64,000 nt of DNA from Bradyrhizobium sp. CCBAU 51765 (GCF_015291725.1 NZ_CP030038.1:806001-870000), one strand, 5' to 3'; positions 44,681-55,829 are shown, numbered from the stretch's first letter. Notes: generated by a model not told the origin, from the letters alone. Numbers and translations are program-made.

Positions 44681-45901
44681 TCAGGCCGCTGCGCGGCCGA
44701 GGTCGAGTGCCGGCCTGCGCCGCGTCGGGAAGCTCAGCGCCACCGCGACGGCGGCGAGCCCGATCGCGAACGAGCCGGCGTGCAGCCATGTGTAGCGCTG
44801 GAAATTGTCGAACACGAGCCCGCCGGCCCAGGGACCGAGCGCCATGCCGAGGCTGGCGAAGGCCGATACCGCGCCGAACACCGTGCCCATGATGCGCGCG
44901 CCGAAGAATTCGCGGACCAGCACCGCATAGAGCGGCATCACCCCGCCATAGGCGAGGCCGAACACCACCGAGAGCGCGTAGAATTCGCCGAGCTGCCCCA
45001 CCGCGAGATAGGCCGCGATGCACATCGCCTGCACCAGCAGGCCGCCGACCAGTACGGGCTTGGCACCGATGCGATCGGCGGCCGCGCCCAGCAGCAGGCG
45101 CCCGCCGAGGCCCGACACGCCGGCCACGCTGTAGACCGTCACCGCCGTGAGCGGAGCGATGCCGCAGACCATCGCGTAGGACACCATGTGGAAGATCGGG
45201 CCGGAATGCGCGGCGCAGCAGGCGAAATGCGCCGCTGCGAGCGCGATGAACTGCGGCGTGCGCAGCGCCTGCGCCGCGCTCAGCTCGACGTCAGGAGCGG
45301 CGTCCGCATTCGTGTCGCCTGCCGCTGCGGGCGCCGGACGCACCAGGAAGCAGGCGGGGATCAGCAGCGCCCAGGCAGCACAGCCGATCACCAGCATCGC
45401 GGTGCGCCAGTCATAGGTCGTGATCAGCCAGCTCGCGGCCGGCGCGATCGTCACCGGCGACACGCCCATGCCGGCGGAGACGAGAGCTACCGCAAGGCTG
45501 CGGTTCTTCTCGATCCAGGCGCTCGCGAGCGCCATCATCGGTGCATAGAAGCTGCCGGCGGCAATGCCGATCAGCACGCCGAAGCAAAGCTGGAACTGCC
45601 ACAGGGTGGCCGCCTGGCTCGCCGTCACCAGACCGAGCCCCAGCAGCAGGCTTCCCGAGAGCACCACGACGCGGGTGCCGAAGCGGTCCGACAGCGCGCC
45701 CCACAGGAACGCGGCAAATCCCATGCAGAGGAAATCCAGCGTCGCCGCCGCCGACACGCCGGCGCGCGACCAGCCCATCGCTTCCGAGATCGGCTGCAGG
45801 AACACCGCGAGCGACAGCATCGTGCCGAACCCGACACAGGTCATCAGCGCACCCGCGGCGACAACGACCCAGCCATAGTCGAAGCCTGACGGCTTGCTCA
45901 T
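44681..45901 (-). CDS. MFS transporter
   Basis: A 406-residue permease with about twelve helices. The N-terminal YGWVVVAAGALMTCVGFG and the loop GALSDRFGTRVVVLSGSLLL fit the major facilitator superfamily, in the pattern of the monocarboxylate/OFA group. A second-half loop GGRLLLGAAADRIGAKPVL is the repeated motif. The cytosolic central loop is short. The substrate is unknown; the adjacent PF04392-type binding protein has no known link. ATG 45901 is clear. Confidence 0.88.
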   Translation of the reverse strand: MSKPSGFDYGWVVVAAGALMTCVGFGTMLSLAVFLQPISEAMGWSRAGVSAAATLDFLCMGFAAFLWGALSDRFGTRVVVLSGSLLLGLGLVTASQAATLWQFQLCFGVLIGIAAGSFYAPMMALASAWIEKNRSLAVALVSAGMGVSPVTIAPAASWLITTYDWRTAMLVIGCAAWALLIPACFLVRPAPAAAGDTNADAAPDVELSAAQALRTPQFIALAAAHFACCAAHSGPIFHMVSYAMVCGIAPLTAVTVYSVAGVSGLGGRLLLGAAADRIGAKPVLVGGLLVQAMCIAAYLAVGQLGEFYALSVVFGLAYGGVMPLYAVLVREFFGARIMGTVFGAVSAFASLGMALGPWAGGLVFDNFQRYTWLHAGSFAIGLAAVAVALSFPTRRRPALDLGRAAA

Positions 45902-46046
45902 GCGTTTCCTCGGCGCTTTTGGTTTTGTTGGCGGTGCGCGCGGGGATGGTGGCCTATCCGCAGGCGGAGGGCAAGGCTACTCGCAATACGCGGGCACAGA
46001 GCTTGCTATCCTGCAACTGCCATGATCTGGCATTCGGCGCGCCTGG

Positions 46047-47150
46047 TTAGGATGTGTCCTGTGCCGCGGTTACATTACCTCCGCGTGTCCGTTCCGTTTG
46101 CCATGTCCACCCGTAGGCCGAGATCAGACTCATGTAAGCCTGAAAATCCGTGCCGGTCATATTCAGCGAGCGGCTGCACGGTTGGAGGGCTTCTTCATAT
46201 TGACGGAGGTGCAAGTGTGCGACGCAGAGAAGCCGCGCTGTGATGGTATCCTGCAAGACGGTCAGATTTGCGAGGTCTCCGTCGAACCGATCCGACCAGA
46301 TGTCGCGGGCAGTCTGGAGATCGGTCAGAGATACGTTGACCCGCACCTGCTCCCCGTTGCGTCTCACCGCGCCCCGCACGGCCCAACGTATGCCGAGATC
46401 CGTCCCGAGCTGCTTCAAATCAATCGACTTCTTCTTGTAGGTCAAAGCGGTCTCGCGTCCAATAACGAGGGTGGCGGGCATTCTCGCCAGATCGGTCGTC
46501 AAATCTGTCGAGATAGAGTCGGCAAAGGAATCCTGCGCTTGATCGTCATTGAGGCTGGCGAAGGGCAACACGACGAGAGAGAGGCGAGGCGCGATCTTGG
46601 GCCCGACTGTCGGTATATTTTGAGATTCCCGTTGGGCGTCGGCACGGACAGTCTTCCAGGCATTCCAGTATCCGGCAACGCCGCCGGCAATTGCGCCGAT
46701 GGCGGCGACCGACGCCAACACGCTGCCGACGAGCTTTAAGCGACGTCTGAGGTTCTCCAGCCAGCCGGTGAATCGCCGTTCGCCAACAGCGTTTGAAGAG
46801 ACAACCGGGACTGTAATGACCGTGGTTCCCGGCCTCCGATCCTCGTCGTACACAGCGCCCACGAAACGAAAGCCCTTTCGTGGAAATGTCTTGATAAGAC
46901 GTTGCTGCTGACCAGAGTCACCGATTGCGCGTCGGACAGCGTTCAGCCGGGTCGTCAGCGCCGCATCGGATACGATCCGGCCATTCCAAATCGCGCTGAC
47001 GAGATCGTCCTTGCTGACGACGCGGTCCCTGCTGCGGATCAGATATTCGAGCAGATCGAGAACCTGGGGTGTCGTGGGCACGACATCGAGGCCGCGCCGC
47101 AATTCGCGCCGCTCGGTGTCAAACGCACAGTCCTCGAAGAAATAGCGCAT
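46047..47150 (-). CDS. winged-helix (OmpR/CadC-type) regulator with TolB-like domain, apparently damaged
   Basis: A 367-residue protein. The N-terminal winged helix (FDTERRELRRGLDVV, VSKDDLVSAIWNGRIVSDAA, KTFPRKGFRFVGAVY) is complete. A single membrane helix lies near residue 145, then a TolB-like region (LSLVVLPFASLNDDQAQDSF). After DTITARLL the sequence jumps to one TPR-like unit (HLHLRQYEEALQPCSRSLNM) and ends at TERTRGGNVTAAQDTS. The tandem neighbour at 47262 has about 250 residues after the corresponding point. An internal deletion plus C-terminal loss is likely, leaving the DNA-binding part intact. ATG 47150. Confidence 0.75.
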   Translation of the reverse strand: MRYFFEDCAFDTERRELRRGLDVVPTTPQVLDLLEYLIRSRDRVVSKDDLVSAIWNGRIVSDAALTTRLNAVRRAIGDSGQQQRLIKTFPRKGFRFVGAVYDEDRRPGTTVITVPVVSSNAVGERRFTGWLENLRRRLKLVGSVLASVAAIGAIAGGVAGYWNAWKTVRADAQRESQNIPTVGPKIAPRLSLVVLPFASLNDDQAQDSFADSISTDLTTDLARMPATLVIGRETALTYKKKSIDLKQLGTDLGIRWAVRGAVRRNGEQVRVNVSLTDLQTARDIWSDRFDGDLANLTVLQDTITARLLCVAHLHLRQYEEALQPCSRSLNMTGTDFQAYMSLISAYGWTWQTERTRGGNVTAAQDTS

Positions 47151-47261
47151 GGCACCATTCCCCAAGCCCGCCCTCTACCCTCCGAGGGCGCGGGAGCAGT
47201 TACCTGACGACAATAGGCCTTCGTTACCGAAAATGTAAGCCGCGAACATCGGTCCACCCCC

Positions 47262-48848
47262 TCACGGGGGGCCGGCGCCGTGCTTTTCCGGAAGGCCCGC
47301 TTGGCAGAGACCCTTCTCGAAGATCACGAAGTCATCTGCCCGCCGAAACGGTGCCAGATTACTGAGATTTTCACGAAGATCCGGATTGCATTCGAGCGCT
47401 TGCAGCAGGGGGCGTTGCGCTCGCTCACGCCGCCCGGCGAGTGCGTTGCTGGCTGCTGAAATGCAGGTCACGAGCAGAAAATTTATCTGACCACGCAATG
47501 CGCTCTCGGCGCATGATACTGCCGCGTCATACCGGCCCGCCAGAAAATGCGCATACGCCATGGCGCCGTGCGCGTCGTAGTATATGGGCGGATCGAGCGG
47601 GCTAAGCCTCACGGCAAGTGCGGAGTGCTCAAGGGCGAGATCAGGCTCTCCCCTCCAAACTCTCAACCAGGCACTGGTGGCCCAGCCCTGAGCGAAATTC
47701 GGGTTGTCAGCCAACGCCCGGTCCACGTAGGCCGCTGCGTCGTCGAATTCACGGGCTATGAAGGCGAGTGCATATCCACCCACGGACAGTGCGACCGGAT
47801 CATTCGTCCCCAGTTCTACAGCCTTCCGGGCCAGCCGAGTGGCTTCCGCAATTTCCTTTGCCGGATCGCTGATCCAGCCATTCGCCTTGCGCCGGACATA
47901 GCACCAGGCGGCCATCGCGTAGCCACAAGTCAGCCGAGGGTCGAGTTCGGTCGCCTTGCAAAAAAGCTGCAGCGCCTCGGTGTTTGCGTTGTTGGACCAA
48001 CGGGATTTCGCCAGCCCGCGCAGATAATGGTCATAGGCATCCAGATCTGCGGGTGGCTTTCGCCTTGCCCGCTTGATCTCCTCACGCTGCAGTTTCGGGG
48101 CGATTGCACCTACGACGCAGGACGTCAGATTATCCTGCAGATCGAGCATGTCCTCGATCGGGCCCTCAAAGCGCTCTGCCCAGAGGTGCGTTCCAGTTTC
48201 GGAATCGATCAGCTGTCCCGCGATTCGAATGCGATTTCCGGCTTTGCGCACGCTGCCTTCAAGGACGTAGCGTACACCAAGTTCGCGGCCGACCTGTTTT
48301 ACGTCAACGACCCGTCCCTTGTATGCAAAGCTCGAATTGCGTGCGATCACGAACAGCCAGCGAAAATGAGCGAGGGCCATCGTGATTTCCTCCACGATGC
48401 CATCTGCGAAATACTCCTGTTCGGGATCGGAGCTGAGGCTGACGAAAGGGAGCACGGCAATCGAGGGCTTATCGGGCAGTGGGAGGAGCGCTGTCGTCCC
48501 GTCTGGCTGGAACGGGGCGGCCGAAGAATCCGGTACCTGTACTTCCCGAACGGCTCCGACGAAACGGAAGCCCTTGCGCGGGATGGTCTTGATCAGTCGC
48601 TGCGCTCCCCCGCAATCGCCGACCGCGGTGCGGGCGGCATTCATGCGGGTCGTGAGCGCAGCCTCGGACACGATGCGCCCTTTCCAAATCGCGTTCATGA
48701 GGTCGTCTTTGCTGACGACGTGCTGCCGGTGGCGGATCAAGTATTCGAGAATGTCGAAGACCTGTGGCGCAACGGAAACGAGATCAGCGCCGCGACGCAG
48801 CTCGCGCCGATCTGTGTCGAACACGTGTTCATCAAAGAGATAGCGCAA
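47262..48848 (-). CDS. winged-helix (OmpR/CadC-type) regulator with TolB-like and TPR domains
   Basis: A 528-residue protein. Winged helix at residues 1-100 (FDTDRRELRRGADLV, VSKDDLMNAIWKGRIVSEAA, KTIPRKGFRFVGAV). Then a TolB-like region (IAVLPFVSLSSDPEQEYFAD, VRYVLEGSVRKAGNRIRIAG) and tetratricopeptide-like repeats to the end (DDAAAYVDRALADNPNFAQG, LALEHSALAVRLSPLDPP). No membrane helix is evident, unlike the sister gene. No ATG fits the conserved N-terminus. The TTG at 48848 aligns with the ATG of the neighbour (LRYLFDEHVFDT against MRYFFEDCAFDT) and has a perfect AGGAG seven bases upstream. Family members are thought to couple an unknown signal to DNA binding. Confidence 0.82.
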   Translation of the reverse strand: MRYLFDEHVFDTDRRELRRGADLVSVAPQVFDILEYLIRHRQHVVSKDDLMNAIWKGRIVSEAALTTRMNAARTAVGDCGGAQRLIKTIPRKGFRFVGAVREVQVPDSSAAPFQPDGTTALLPLPDKPSIAVLPFVSLSSDPEQEYFADGIVEEITMALAHFRWLFVIARNSSFAYKGRVVDVKQVGRELGVRYVLEGSVRKAGNRIRIAGQLIDSETGTHLWAERFEGPIEDMLDLQDNLTSCVVGAIAPKLQREEIKRARRKPPADLDAYDHYLRGLAKSRWSNNANTEALQLFCKATELDPRLTCGYAMAAWCYVRRKANGWISDPAKEIAEATRLARKAVELGTNDPVALSVGGYALAFIAREFDDAAAYVDRALADNPNFAQGWATSAWLRVWRGEPDLALEHSALAVRLSPLDPPIYYDAHGAMAYAHFLAGRYDAAVSCAESALRGQINFLLVTCISAASNALAGRRERAQRPLLQALECNPDLRENLSNLAPFRRADDFVIFEKGLCQAGLPEKHGAGPP

Positions 48849-49011
48849 GTTGCCACTCCTGTCGCCACACTCCGCTGGATGACGCCGCCTCCACAACAAT
48901 TGGGGCATAAAATAAGCCGCCGGTAAGGAAAATGTAAGCCGCACGTCAAGCGTGCCCGACGAAGTCCTGACAGCCTGTCACCAGGAGAGTGATTGCCGAG
49001 GGAAATCGCCG

Positions 49012-49929
49012 ATGAGTTCCATCTACGGCCCTGCACAGATACGGCGGACTGCCACATCCCTGCAGCAAGCCATCAGCCTGTTCCTGCAATTCCGGACCGC
49101 ATGGCGGAAGCGCCGCGCGCGGCAGAGGGTGCGAGCCGCCCTTGGTGCCCTCAGCGATCGGGAACTGATGGATATCGGCGTGACGCGGGGCGAGATTGAC
49201 TACGTTACCTCGCAACGAAGCATTGCAAGGCCGCATCGTTCGACACTCCGATACATTGGCGATGCGCTTCAGATCTTGTTGCTCGCCAATCTGTTCGGCT
49301 TGATCTCTGTAGATCGCACCGAGGCTCAATGCACCGCGCAGGATGTTCTGCGGCGAGGCTTGGCGGTCAAGGGAGCTCCGCCAGGTCAAAAAACGGAGAT
49401 TCCGGTCAACTCAGCAGCAGATGTCCTGGTGTGGAAGACGATCCGGATAGGGACATTCACGGATACTTTTGCGCTTCGCAACGCGTTGAGCGCGATCGGG
49501 TGCGGAGTCGGAAACTCGGCCGCTGAGATACTGGCTCGACCGGCCTTTACGCTGAACCACGGGCAGGCGGAGGTTGCGCTTGTCGCTGTGTCGGTTGCCG
49601 AACTCGGTTTTCAAGGCGCCGCTTCGCTGCGGGAGATCTATCTGCGTGCACAAGAGCTCGGTTTCGTCCTTGCGCCCGCCGAAATCGCGCCGCAGCTGAG
49701 ACTTCAATATTTGGACCAGCCGATCGGTGAGTTTCTCACTATTGGCATGGAGCCCATCAGGACATGGGCGGGTGAAGCCATACTTCTCACCGTGGCGAAT
49801 GGTGGAGCAGGCCTCATCCTGATCGGTCAGGACGGCCGCGATGATGCGCAGATGTCTGTGATGTCCCGTTTTGTGTTCGTGCGACCCCGCACAGCCCCAG
49901 CTGTGGAAGCCGCCGCGATGGTGAGGTAG
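49012..49929 (+). CDS. DUF1127 protein fused to an uncharacterised C-terminal domain
   Basis: A 305-residue protein. Residues 1 to about 70 match DUF1127 (YjiS-like): RARQRVRAALGALSDRELMD followed by IGVTRGEIDYV, the normal DUF1127 end. A hydrophobic stretch near residues 80-95 (DALQILLLANLFGLI) may span the membrane. The C-terminal 170 residues (VSVAELGFQGAASLREIYLR, LAPAEIAPQLRLQYLDQPIG, MEPIRTWAGEAILLTV) resemble a conserved uncharacterised family. DUF1127 proteins are normally 45-90 residues and linked to RNA-mediated phosphate or carbon regulation, so the fusion is unusual. GAGGG precedes ATG 49012. The next gene starts 37 bp after the stop. Confidence 0.7.
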   Translation: MSSIYGPAQIRRTATSLQQAISLFLQFRTAWRKRRARQRVRAALGALSDRELMDIGVTRGEIDYVTSQRSIARPHRSTLRYIGDALQILLLANLFGLISVDRTEAQCTAQDVLRRGLAVKGAPPGQKTEIPVNSAADVLVWKTIRIGTFTDTFALRNALSAIGCGVGNSAAEILARPAFTLNHGQAEVALVAVSVAELGFQGAASLREIYLRAQELGFVLAPAEIAPQLRLQYLDQPIGEFLTIGMEPIRTWAGEAILLTVANGGAGLILIGQDGRDDAQMSVMSRFVFVRPRTAPAVEAAAMVR

Positions 49930-49966
49930 TTCGCCGTCTATTGGGGCTGGGTCAGGGAGACAGTCG

Positions 49967-50941
49967 ATGATCACACGTCGCGACGTGTTGTCGGCGGCCG
50001 CTGCCGCGCTCTCCGCCACGCAACTTGTGCCGCGGGCGCTCGCACAGCCGATCGGGAGAACCGTGCATATCCTGACGGGATTCACGCCTGGGCTGCAGGA
50101 CGGGTTGGCGCGGCTCGTGGCCGGCCAGATGGGCGGGTATGCCGACACCATCGTGGTCGAGAGCCGGCCGGGCGCAGCCGGTCGCATCGCGGTGGAGGCG
50201 GTGAAGAACGCCGACGCGGATGGATCGGTTATTCTGTTCGCGCCGCTCGGCTTCATGATGTTCTTTCCGCACGTCTACAAGACGCTGAGATACCAGCCGC
50301 GGGATTTCACGCCAGTGTCGACTGTCGCCTCGACCCCGACCTTGCTGACGGTCGGTCCCAAGGTGCCGGCCGACGTCAAGACGCTAGCGGATTTCGTGGC
50401 CTGGTGCCGCGCCAATCCGAAGCACGCCACCTTTGGCACGCCGGGCGCCGGTACTACCTTGCATTTTCTCGGTGCTATGCTGGGCCGCGCCGCCGGCTTC
50501 GACTTTCTTCACGTGCCCTATCAGGGTGGTGGCGCGATTCAGGATCTGGTCAAGGGCGTGATTGCCGCGACCGTCATGCCGATCGGCAGCTCGCTCGGGC
50601 TCGTCCAGTCCGGTGACCTTCGCGCACTGGCGACCACCGGGCCGCGCCGCTGCCCGTTTGTTCCGGCGGTGCCAACGGTGCGGGAGGCCGGATATCCGTC
50701 GCTCGAGGACCTCACATGGTTTGCGTTCTTCGTTCCGGCCAAGACACCGGCGCCGATCGTCGATAAGCTCAACGCCGCGATCCAGGCGGCCCTGCGCACC
50801 GACGAAGTCAAGGCTGGCATGGTAAAGCTGGCCGTCGAGCCCGACGCGATCGCCATGGAGGACTTCGCCAGGCTGATCGCATCCGAATCCGACCGGTGGA
50901 AGGCGATCGTGGAAGCAACGGGGTTCGCCCCGACCGATTGA
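49967..50941 (+). CDS. Bug/TctC family tripartite tricarboxylate transporter substrate-binding protein
   Basis: A 324-residue periplasmic protein. The leader MITRRDVLSAAAAALSATQL has a twin-arginine pattern, cut near ALAQ. Family motifs are present: VESRPGAAGRIAVEAVKNAD, FGTPGAGTTLHFLGAMLGR, and VPYQGGGAIQDLVKG. Bug proteins bind carboxylates, amides or aromatics; the ligand is unknown. No tctA or tctB permease gene is nearby. It lies 37 bp after the DUF1127 fusion gene and 25 bp before the methyltransferase gene, so these three probably form one transcript. Confidence 0.87.
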   Translation: MITRRDVLSAAAAALSATQLVPRALAQPIGRTVHILTGFTPGLQDGLARLVAGQMGGYADTIVVESRPGAAGRIAVEAVKNADADGSVILFAPLGFMMFFPHVYKTLRYQPRDFTPVSTVASTPTLLTVGPKVPADVKTLADFVAWCRANPKHATFGTPGAGTTLHFLGAMLGRAAGFDFLHVPYQGGGAIQDLVKGVIAATVMPIGSSLGLVQSGDLRALATTGPRRCPFVPAVPTVREAGYPSLEDLTWFAFFVPAKTPAPIVDKLNAAIQAALRTDEVKAGMVKLAVEPDAIAMEDFARLIASESDRWKAIVEATGFAPTD

Positions 50942-50966
50942 ACCCGGCATTGACGGGAGGCAACAC

Positions 50967-51983
50967 ATGAGCGTGCCGGCATCCGTACACGATCTCGTGC
51001 AGTCGCATCGCGTCACCGCGGTGATCTATGCCGCCGCCAAGCTCAATCTCGCCGAGGCCATCGGCGATGAGACGAAATCGGTGGCCGAGCTTGCCCGGCT
51101 GGTAAGCGCCGACGAAGCCGCGCTGCGCAGGCTGCTCGTTGGCCTGACGACGATTGGCCTGTGCAGGCAGGCCGATCGGGACCGGTTTGCCATGACCGAA
51201 CTCGGTCGGCAGCTCGACGAGACCGCCGACCCGTCCTTCAAGGATTGGGTTCTCTTCGAGGGCGAGACGCTCGCGCAAGTCTGGAGCGGACTGGTCGAGT
51301 CGGTTCGTTCCGGGAAGAGCGCGGGCGACTTGCGCGGCGATGGCGACGATCGCTATGCCGCGACGAGCAATGCGCCGGAATGGACCCGTCTGTTCAATGC
51401 CGCGATGGTCAACCTCACGCGAACCATCGTTCCAAAGATCGTTGTGGCGCACGACTTCACGGTTGCACGCGTTGTCATGGATGTCGGCGGCGGCACCGGC
51501 GAATTGATCGGCGGCTTGCTCCAGCACAATCCGCATCTTGAGGGCATCGCCTTCGATCTGGCGCGCTGCGAGGCAGGAGCGCAGGCGCATTTTGATCGGC
51601 TTGGCATTGCCGGTCGCTGCCGGTTCGTCGCCGGTAGCTTCTTCGAGAAGGTCCCGGGCGGTGCCGACACGATCTTGATGAAGAGCATCCTGCACAATTG
51701 GAAAGACGATCGTTGCGAGGTCATTCTGCGGAACTGCCGGGACGCGCTGCCGGCCAGCGGAACGTTGATCGTGATCGAGCGGATCATGCCGGAGCTTGCC
51801 ACGACTGAGCCGCAAGATCGCTCCTGCGCCATGAGCGATCTTAATATGCTGAGGGGACCTGGCGGCCGCGAACGGACGGAAGCCGAGTACCGCAGGCTCG
51901 GCGTCCTGGCCGGCTTCGCCTTTGTCGGAACCTGCAATATCGGCTCGTTCAATCTCGTCCAATTCAGAAAGGTCGGAAACTGA
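50967..51983 (+). CDS. SAM-dependent methyltransferase, O-methyltransferase (Methyltransf_2) type
   Basis: A 338-residue enzyme. The N-terminal dimerisation winged helix (VIYAAAKLNLAEAIG, LARLVSADEAALRRLLVGL) is typical of plant-type small-molecule O-methyltransferases. The SAM-binding motif is VMDVGGGTGELIGGLL near residue 172. The catalytic His may lie in MKSILHNWKDDRCEVILR (the HxWxD motif), and the later IVIERIMPE matches the family. The acceptor is unknown. GGGAGG precedes the ATG. It ends the short operon with the Bug-type gene. Confidence 0.87.
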   Translation: MSVPASVHDLVQSHRVTAVIYAAAKLNLAEAIGDETKSVAELARLVSADEAALRRLLVGLTTIGLCRQADRDRFAMTELGRQLDETADPSFKDWVLFEGETLAQVWSGLVESVRSGKSAGDLRGDGDDRYAATSNAPEWTRLFNAAMVNLTRTIVPKIVVAHDFTVARVVMDVGGGTGELIGGLLQHNPHLEGIAFDLARCEAGAQAHFDRLGIAGRCRFVAGSFFEKVPGGADTILMKSILHNWKDDRCEVILRNCRDALPASGTLIVIERIMPELATTEPQDRSCAMSDLNMLRGPGGRERTEAEYRRLGVLAGFAFVGTCNIGSFNLVQFRKVGN

Positions 51984-52100
51984 CTGCCGCGGTGACCTTT
52001 CTTGAGCCGGTCACGTCAGCTGCGATGATGCCATCATGCCAGTGTTTTGCCCGACGCTTCAACTGCAAATTTCGAAATATCGAAAAATGTAATGGCTATA

Positions 52101-52134
52101 AGCCCCTTGCTACTGTGCATGGGGTTGTTTTCGC
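52101..52134 (+). terminator. hairpin and T-rich tail after the methyltransferase gene
   Basis: AGCCCC (52101-52106) pairs with GGGGTT (52121-52126) over a 14-nt loop, followed by GTTTTC. It lies in an AT-rich intergenic stretch (about 52030-52140) which resembles a repeat common in Bradyrhizobium. A weak intrinsic terminator for the upstream operon is possible. Confidence 0.4.
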
Positions 52135-52185
52135 ATTTATGTTCGAGGGGGCTCGTGCGGGCAGAGGGAAGCGGGCGACGTCCAC

Positions 52186-53997
<1,812 letters not shown>

Positions 53998-54111
53998 GGG
54001 CGCGGGATACCACTCACATCTCCGTGCGGCAACCATATTGCTGTATTTTCAGGGCCTTTCTTCACGCCAAGCTGATTCCACCGCAGGCCAAAACGCGCTA
54101 CGCAACGGCGC

Positions 54112-55737
54112 ATGTCCACCACCTCGATCCCATCCGCCGGCGCGCGGGCGAAGACCCGCTTGAGCTACAACCGCTTCCGGGCCTGGCTGGTGGCCTGCGC
54201 GGTCCGTCCCGAGGCGCGCCTGTGGCTGGTGATCCAGCTCGCCATCCTGCACGCCGTGCTCTGGACCTTCATCCTGATCAATATCAAGGCGGCGCAGGAC
54301 GTTCACATGGACGTCGCAGAAGCCTATGGCTGGGGCCAGAAATTCCTCTGGGGTTATGGCAAGCACCCGCCGCTGTCGGGCTGGGTGGCCGGCCTGTGGT
54401 TCAAGGTGTTCCCGGCGGCGGACTGGGCGACCTATGCGCTGGCGATGGCGACGGTGAGCGTCGGCATGGTGATCTGCTGGTTCGTGAGCTTGCGCGTGGT
54501 GGACGCGCGGCGTGCGTTCCTCGTCGTGGTGATGATCGCACTCTACCCGATCTTCAATTTCAAGGGCTTCAAGTACAACCCGGACCTGCTCCAGCTCGTC
54601 ACGCTGCCGCTCCTGGTGCTTGCTTATCTCAACGCATTCGAGAAGCGGACCTGGCAATCCGGGCTCCTGCTCGGCCTTGCCGGCGCGCTGGCGCTGATGA
54701 CCAAATATTGGGTGCTGACCATGGTCGGCGCCATCGGACTCGCCGCGCTGATCCATCCCGACCGGTTGCGGTTCCTGTCGTCGCCCGCGCCATGGGTGGC
54801 GATTGCGACGATGGTCGCGGCGATGATCCCGCACATCGTCTGGCTGGCGGACGCGCATTTCGTGCCGCTGACCTATGCCGGCGACACCTACAGCCTCCAG
54901 GACAGCGGTCAGGTGCATCAGCTCGTCGCCGGCTATGTGCTGCATAATTTCGGGTTGCTGGCATTGCCGGTCGCGCTCGCGGCGCTGGCCATGGCGCTGG
55001 TGCCGCCGTGGATCGAGTTGCTGCTGCGCGCCCCCTTGCGCATCGTCACGCGCGCCTGGGCGCGCGGCGTCAATCCCGGCGTCAATCTTTCGCAGGCGCT
55101 GAACGTCTGGATGATCCAGATCATCGTCGCGGTCGGCCCGCCGCTCGGCGCGCTGGTCTTCAGCATCTACATGAAGACCGATTGGGGCATCTCGCTGTTC
55201 TTCCTGGTCCCGCTCGCGCTGGTCGCGATTCCCGCGTTGCGGGTGCAGAGCGCCGTGCTGTTCAACATCGCCGCGATCTGGCTCGTGCTCAGCGCCGCCA
55301 CGCTCGCCGCTTCGCCCTGGATCGCCGCGCGCGAGATGGCGGCCAATGGCGGCAACACCGCGACCTATGGCGCGCGCTCGGAGCTGGCGCGCGAGCTGAC
55401 CCAGGCCTGGCACGCGCGCTTCGCCTCGCGCTGGGCCGTCGTCGCGGGAACGATGGAAACGATACAGCCGATGGTGTTCTACAGCCCCGATCACCCCAGC
55501 CCGTTCACGCCGAACGAAGCCTGGGCTTCCGGGCTGACCTCGCTCGACGACGTCAAGAGATACGGCTTCATCGGCGTGTTCGATGCGACCGACGAACGCC
55601 TGCCCAAGTTCGAGAAATGGGTGTCCGAGACCGCGCCGAACGCCGAGCGCATCGTGATGACGACGCGCCGCTTCACCCACGGCAAGGCGGGCCCGTCGAT
55701 GACCTGGAACGTCTATATCGCCGCGCCGGGGAAGTGA
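54112..55737 (+). CDS. glycosyltransferase family 39 protein (ArnT/PMT_2-like)
   Basis: A 541-residue inner-membrane protein with about eleven helices. The N-terminal periplasmic loop carries the acidic pair DVAEAYGWGQ and the GYGKHPPLSGW motif characteristic of bacterial GT39 enzymes, which transfer sugars from polyprenyl-phosphate donors to lipid A, glycans or proteins. The C-terminal periplasmic domain begins around residue 430. No sugar-donor synthase gene is close by, so donor and acceptor are unknown. It is convergent with the HPr gene. Confidence 0.85.
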   Translation: MSTTSIPSAGARAKTRLSYNRFRAWLVACAVRPEARLWLVIQLAILHAVLWTFILINIKAAQDVHMDVAEAYGWGQKFLWGYGKHPPLSGWVAGLWFKVFPAADWATYALAMATVSVGMVICWFVSLRVVDARRAFLVVVMIALYPIFNFKGFKYNPDLLQLVTLPLLVLAYLNAFEKRTWQSGLLLGLAGALALMTKYWVLTMVGAIGLAALIHPDRLRFLSSPAPWVAIATMVAAMIPHIVWLADAHFVPLTYAGDTYSLQDSGQVHQLVAGYVLHNFGLLALPVALAALAMALVPPWIELLLRAPLRIVTRAWARGVNPGVNLSQALNVWMIQIIVAVGPPLGALVFSIYMKTDWGISLFFLVPLALVAIPALRVQSAVLFNIAAIWLVLSAATLAASPWIAAREMAANGGNTATYGARSELARELTQAWHARFASRWAVVAGTMETIQPMVFYSPDHPSPFTPNEAWASGLTSLDDVKRYGFIGVFDATDERLPKFEKWVSETAPNAERIVMTTRRFTHGKAGPSMTWNVYIAAPGK

Positions 55738-55746
55738 GGGTTATTG

Positions 55747-55825
55747 TCGTTCCGGGCCACGCGAAGCGTGAACCCGGAACCTCGAGATTCCGGGTTCGAT
55801 GCTGCGCATCGCCCCGGAATGACGA
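55747..55825. repeat. inverted intergenic repeat between GT39 and HPr genes
   Basis: CGTTCCGGGCCACGCG / GCGTGAACCCGGAAC and GATTCCGGGTTCGATGC / GCATCGCCCCGGAATGACG form two nested hairpins. It shares the CGGAATGACG arm with the elements at 24152 and 28472. It lies wholly between the stop codons of convergent genes. Confidence 0.65.
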
Positions 55826-55829
55826 TGAC

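Noticed and set aside
54049..55680. Minus-strand frame opposite the GT39 gene
   Set aside because: Shadow with no recognisable domain; the GT39 frame has clear helices and motifs.
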